From NCBI GenBank assembly GCA_964636705.1, contig CAZWUJ010000010.1, positions 1-64,000 on the forward strand: DNA of 64,000 nucleotides. Direction: 5' to 3'. Below are positions 62,240 to 64,000 of this stretch, piece after piece. Position 1 is the first letter of the stretch, and every line of letters starts with the position of its first letter. Origin of the DNA: VXRJ01 sp964636705. Its GTDB lineage: Bacteria; Acidobacteriota; Vicinamibacteria; Vicinamibacterales; UBA8438. The notes below the pieces were generated by a model that was not told where the DNA came from, searched no databases, and was given only the letters and a program-made list of their open reading frames with translations. The translations under genes were made by a program, and so were the position numbers.

Positions 62240-64000
62240 TCAGACAACGATGCGGCCGGCGCCTACACGTCGCGTGATCCGGGTCCGGTCGAGATACTCG
62301 AGCAGGGGGATGGCGTACTTGCGGGTAATGCCGAATCTCGCCTTGAACCAGGCGATGTCGACCCGGGCAGTTTCGCCCGCCGGTACGGATGTCTTGAGCG
62401 CCGCCACCGCGGCCCGCACCTCGTCGAGCACTTCCCGGTGAAACAGCAGCGCGCCGAGTCGCTCCACCACGCCCTCGCGGATCATCAGGGCGACCATGCG
62501 GTCCATGGCGCCCGCTTCGGCCCCGAGGGCCCCGGGCAGCGAGGCGACGTCCGGCGGCGCAAGCCCACCCTCCCGGAGGTGGGTGGCCAATCGATCCTTC
62601 AGGATCGCGTCGGCCTCGCCCAATACCACCCGGTGATCCGGCAGAGCGAGATGACGTCCGGAGGCGAGCATGCCGCCCGCCGCCAGCGCCTCCGTGACAT
62701 GGTCGAAGAGTTCGGGGCCGGCAACCCTGTCAACGGCGGCCCGGGCCTGCTCCCGGGGAAGCCCCGGCTCGAGCGGCTCCGCCCGGTGGAAGGCGGCAAC
62801 CGCGTCGAGGAGCATCGCGCGTGCCGAGACAACCCGACTCGTGGCGAAGACACGCTGGTCCGTCTCCGTCACCACGCCCGCCGCGGCCAGCGCCGCGGTC
62901 ACTCTCCGTACCCCGGATACCGTGAGTCCGACCCGCGGGGCGAGGTCTCCGGCCGTCACACCCGCCCGGCCCGCCTCGTCCACCCGCACCTCGACCGCCG
63001 CCCGCGTCCCGTCGCCGTCCAGCCGATCCAGTCGACGAAGGCGCCTTGCGCCCGCAACGGACCGCAGGCGGCCCCGCAGCGGATCGGGGTCGAGCACCAC
63101 GCCACCGCCGATCGTGATGGGCGGCGAATAGGCGCGCACGACGAAACGATCGCCCCGCGTGAGGGCCGCAGGCGCTTCCAGGTGAAGGCGGGCGAACGCC
63201 GATCCGCCCGGGTCGAGCGCCCCCGGAAACAGCGGCGGTGCCGCCGCCTCCCCGCCCGGATCCGTTTGGCCGGGCGAACGGAGCGCCCCGAATGCAACGC
63301 GCGCCATCACTTCGGTCGTTCCCTGGTGCAAGCGGACCCGTGCCCCGTGGCGCAACGGTCGCGCGTCATCGAGCACGGAGATACGCGTATCGATCTTTCG
63401 TGTCGCCAGCAGGCCGCCCGGCACCGTGAGGGTGTCGCCCCGCCGCAAATCGTCCACACCGACGCCGGCCAGGTTGATTGCCGCGCGCTGCCCGGCACGG
63501 GCCGACCTCCGGGCCTCTCCATGCACCTCTATCCCGCGCACCTTCACGCGCCGGACCTCCGGCAGCAGGACCAGATCCGCCTCACGTTCGATCCGGCCGG
63601 AAACCAGCGTGCCGGTCGCCACCGTGCCGAATCCCTTCATGCTGAACGCCCGATCGATCGGCAGGCGGGGAGTGCCGTCGTCGCGGCGGCCCACTGCCCC
63701 GTCCGCCAGGGCCGCCAGCGCGCGCCGCAGATCGTCCAGGCCCTCCCCGGTGCGCGACGACACCGGGACGACCGGCGCCTCCTCGAGGAAGGAGCCGGCG
63801 ACGAGATCGCTCACTTCGAGCCGGACCAGCTCGATCGTCTCGTCATCCACGAGGTCCGCCTTGGTAAGCGCCACGACGCCGCCCGCCACACCGAGCAGTC
63901 TGCAGATGTCGAAGTGCTCGCGCGTCTGCGGCATGACCGACTCGTCCGCCGCCACCACCAGCACGACGCAGTCAATGCCGCTCACGCCCGCCAGCATGTT
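62240..64000 (-). CDS. selB: Selenocysteine-specific elongation factor SelB, 5' end outside window
   Basis: The C-terminal part (about 586 residues) of SelB, which delivers Sec-tRNA to the ribosome at UGA codons with a SECIS element. The GTPase domain's later motifs are present (VVAADESVMPQTREHFDI, VVALTKADLV), then domain II (RAFSMKGFGTVATGTLVSGRI), domain III and the four winged-helix repeats that bind SECIS RNA. The first G motif and the start lie beyond position 64000, so the gene is partial at its 5' end. No selC, selA or selenoprotein gene is seen in the window. Confidence 0.88.
   Translation of the reverse strand, partial: NMLAGVSGIDCVVLVVAADESVMPQTREHFDICRLLGVAGGVVALTKADLVDDETIELVRLEVSDLVAGSFLEEAPVVPVSSRTGEGLDDLRRALAALADGAVGRRDDGTPRLPIDRAFSMKGFGTVATGTLVSGRIEREADLVLLPEVRRVKVRGIEVHGEARRSARAGQRAAINLAGVGVDDLRRGDTLTVPGGLLATRKIDTRISVLDDARPLRHGARVRLHQGTTEVMARVAFGALRSPGQTDPGGEAAAPPLFPGALDPGGSAFARLHLEAPAALTRGDRFVVRAYSPPITIGGGVVLDPDPLRGRLRSVAGARRLRRLDRLDGDGTRAAVEVRVDEAGRAGVTAGDLAPRVGLTVSGVRRVTAALAAAGVVTETDQRVFATSRVVSARAMLLDAVAAFHRAEPLEPGLPREQARAAVDRVAGPELFDHVTEALAAGGMLASGRHLALPDHRVVLGEADAILKDRLATHLREGGLAPPDVASLPGALGAEAGAMDRMVALMIREGVVERLGALLFHREVLDEVRAAVAALKTSVPAGETARVDIAWFKARFGITRKYAIPLLEYLDRTRITRRVGAGRIVV

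Overview
The window is a gene-dense, high-GC bacterial chromosome segment with no rRNA, tRNA, insertion sequence, phage gene or CRISPR array that I could see. The gene set points to a diderm (LptE, LpxA, LpxI, TonB) that makes menaquinone by the futalosine route (MqnA, MqnC and relatives), has a bacillithiol enzyme (BshC), a selenocysteine elongation factor (SelB), two PQQ dehydrogenases and several secreted beta-propeller proteins. Together with the base composition this fits Acidobacteriota, perhaps the Vicinamibacteria. That placement is inference; there is no marker rRNA in the window.

Layout. 132-2097 (minus): a secreted metallo-beta-lactamase-fold hydrolase and a propeller lipoprotein. 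2152-4846 (plus): an internally duplicated membrane protein and a Tat-exported PhoD-like phosphatase. 4882-7010 (minus): a propeller lipoprotein and an unrecognised exported protein. 7102-23798 (plus, about 17 kb): two PQQ dehydrogenases, bshC, an XdhC-family gene, hrcA-grpE-dnaJ-prmA-rsmE, a Ser/Thr kinase, ilvE, recX, alaS and an S4-domain gene, closed by a strong hairpin. 23862-33921 (minus): an NHL-repeat protein and then a complete quinohemoprotein amine dehydrogenase (QHNDH) locus in transcription order qhpG-A-D-C-B-F-E. 34007-34780 (plus): a DUF411 protein and rpsT. 34777-64000 (minus, about 29 kb without strand change): partial selB, a fabZ-lpxA fusion, lpxI, a Gfo/Idh oxidoreductase, the menaquinone cluster, tonB, miaA, dgt, the DUF177-rpmF-plsX-fabD-fabG-acpP-fabF lipid operon, etfB-etfA-ETF-QO, an acyltransferase, an HDAC-like hydrolase, leuS, lptE and holA.

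How it works together. The QHNDH locus encodes a periplasmic amine dehydrogenase (alpha dihaem subunit, beta propeller, gamma subunit) plus its maturation proteins: a radical SAM thioether-forming enzyme (QhpD), a flavin monooxygenase (QhpG), an intracellular subtilisin-like leader protease (QhpE) and an ABC exporter (QhpF). The gamma subunit keeps every residue needed for the CTQ cofactor and for the three Cys-Asp/Glu cross-links. Electrons from this enzyme, from the PQQ dehydrogenases and from ETF/ETF-QO would enter the respiratory chain; ETF-QO presumably reduces the menaquinone whose synthesis is encoded at 52691-59115.

Most striking points: the QHNDH system; a MqnE-like protein inside the menaquinone operon that has lost the whole radical SAM cluster motif; an ETF-QO gene whose FAD-binding N-terminus can only be read from a CTG start overlapping the etfA stop; a fabZ-lpxA fusion; a shortened HrcA; and repeated -10-like hexamers 6-12 bases before start codons, which suggest leaderless transcripts.
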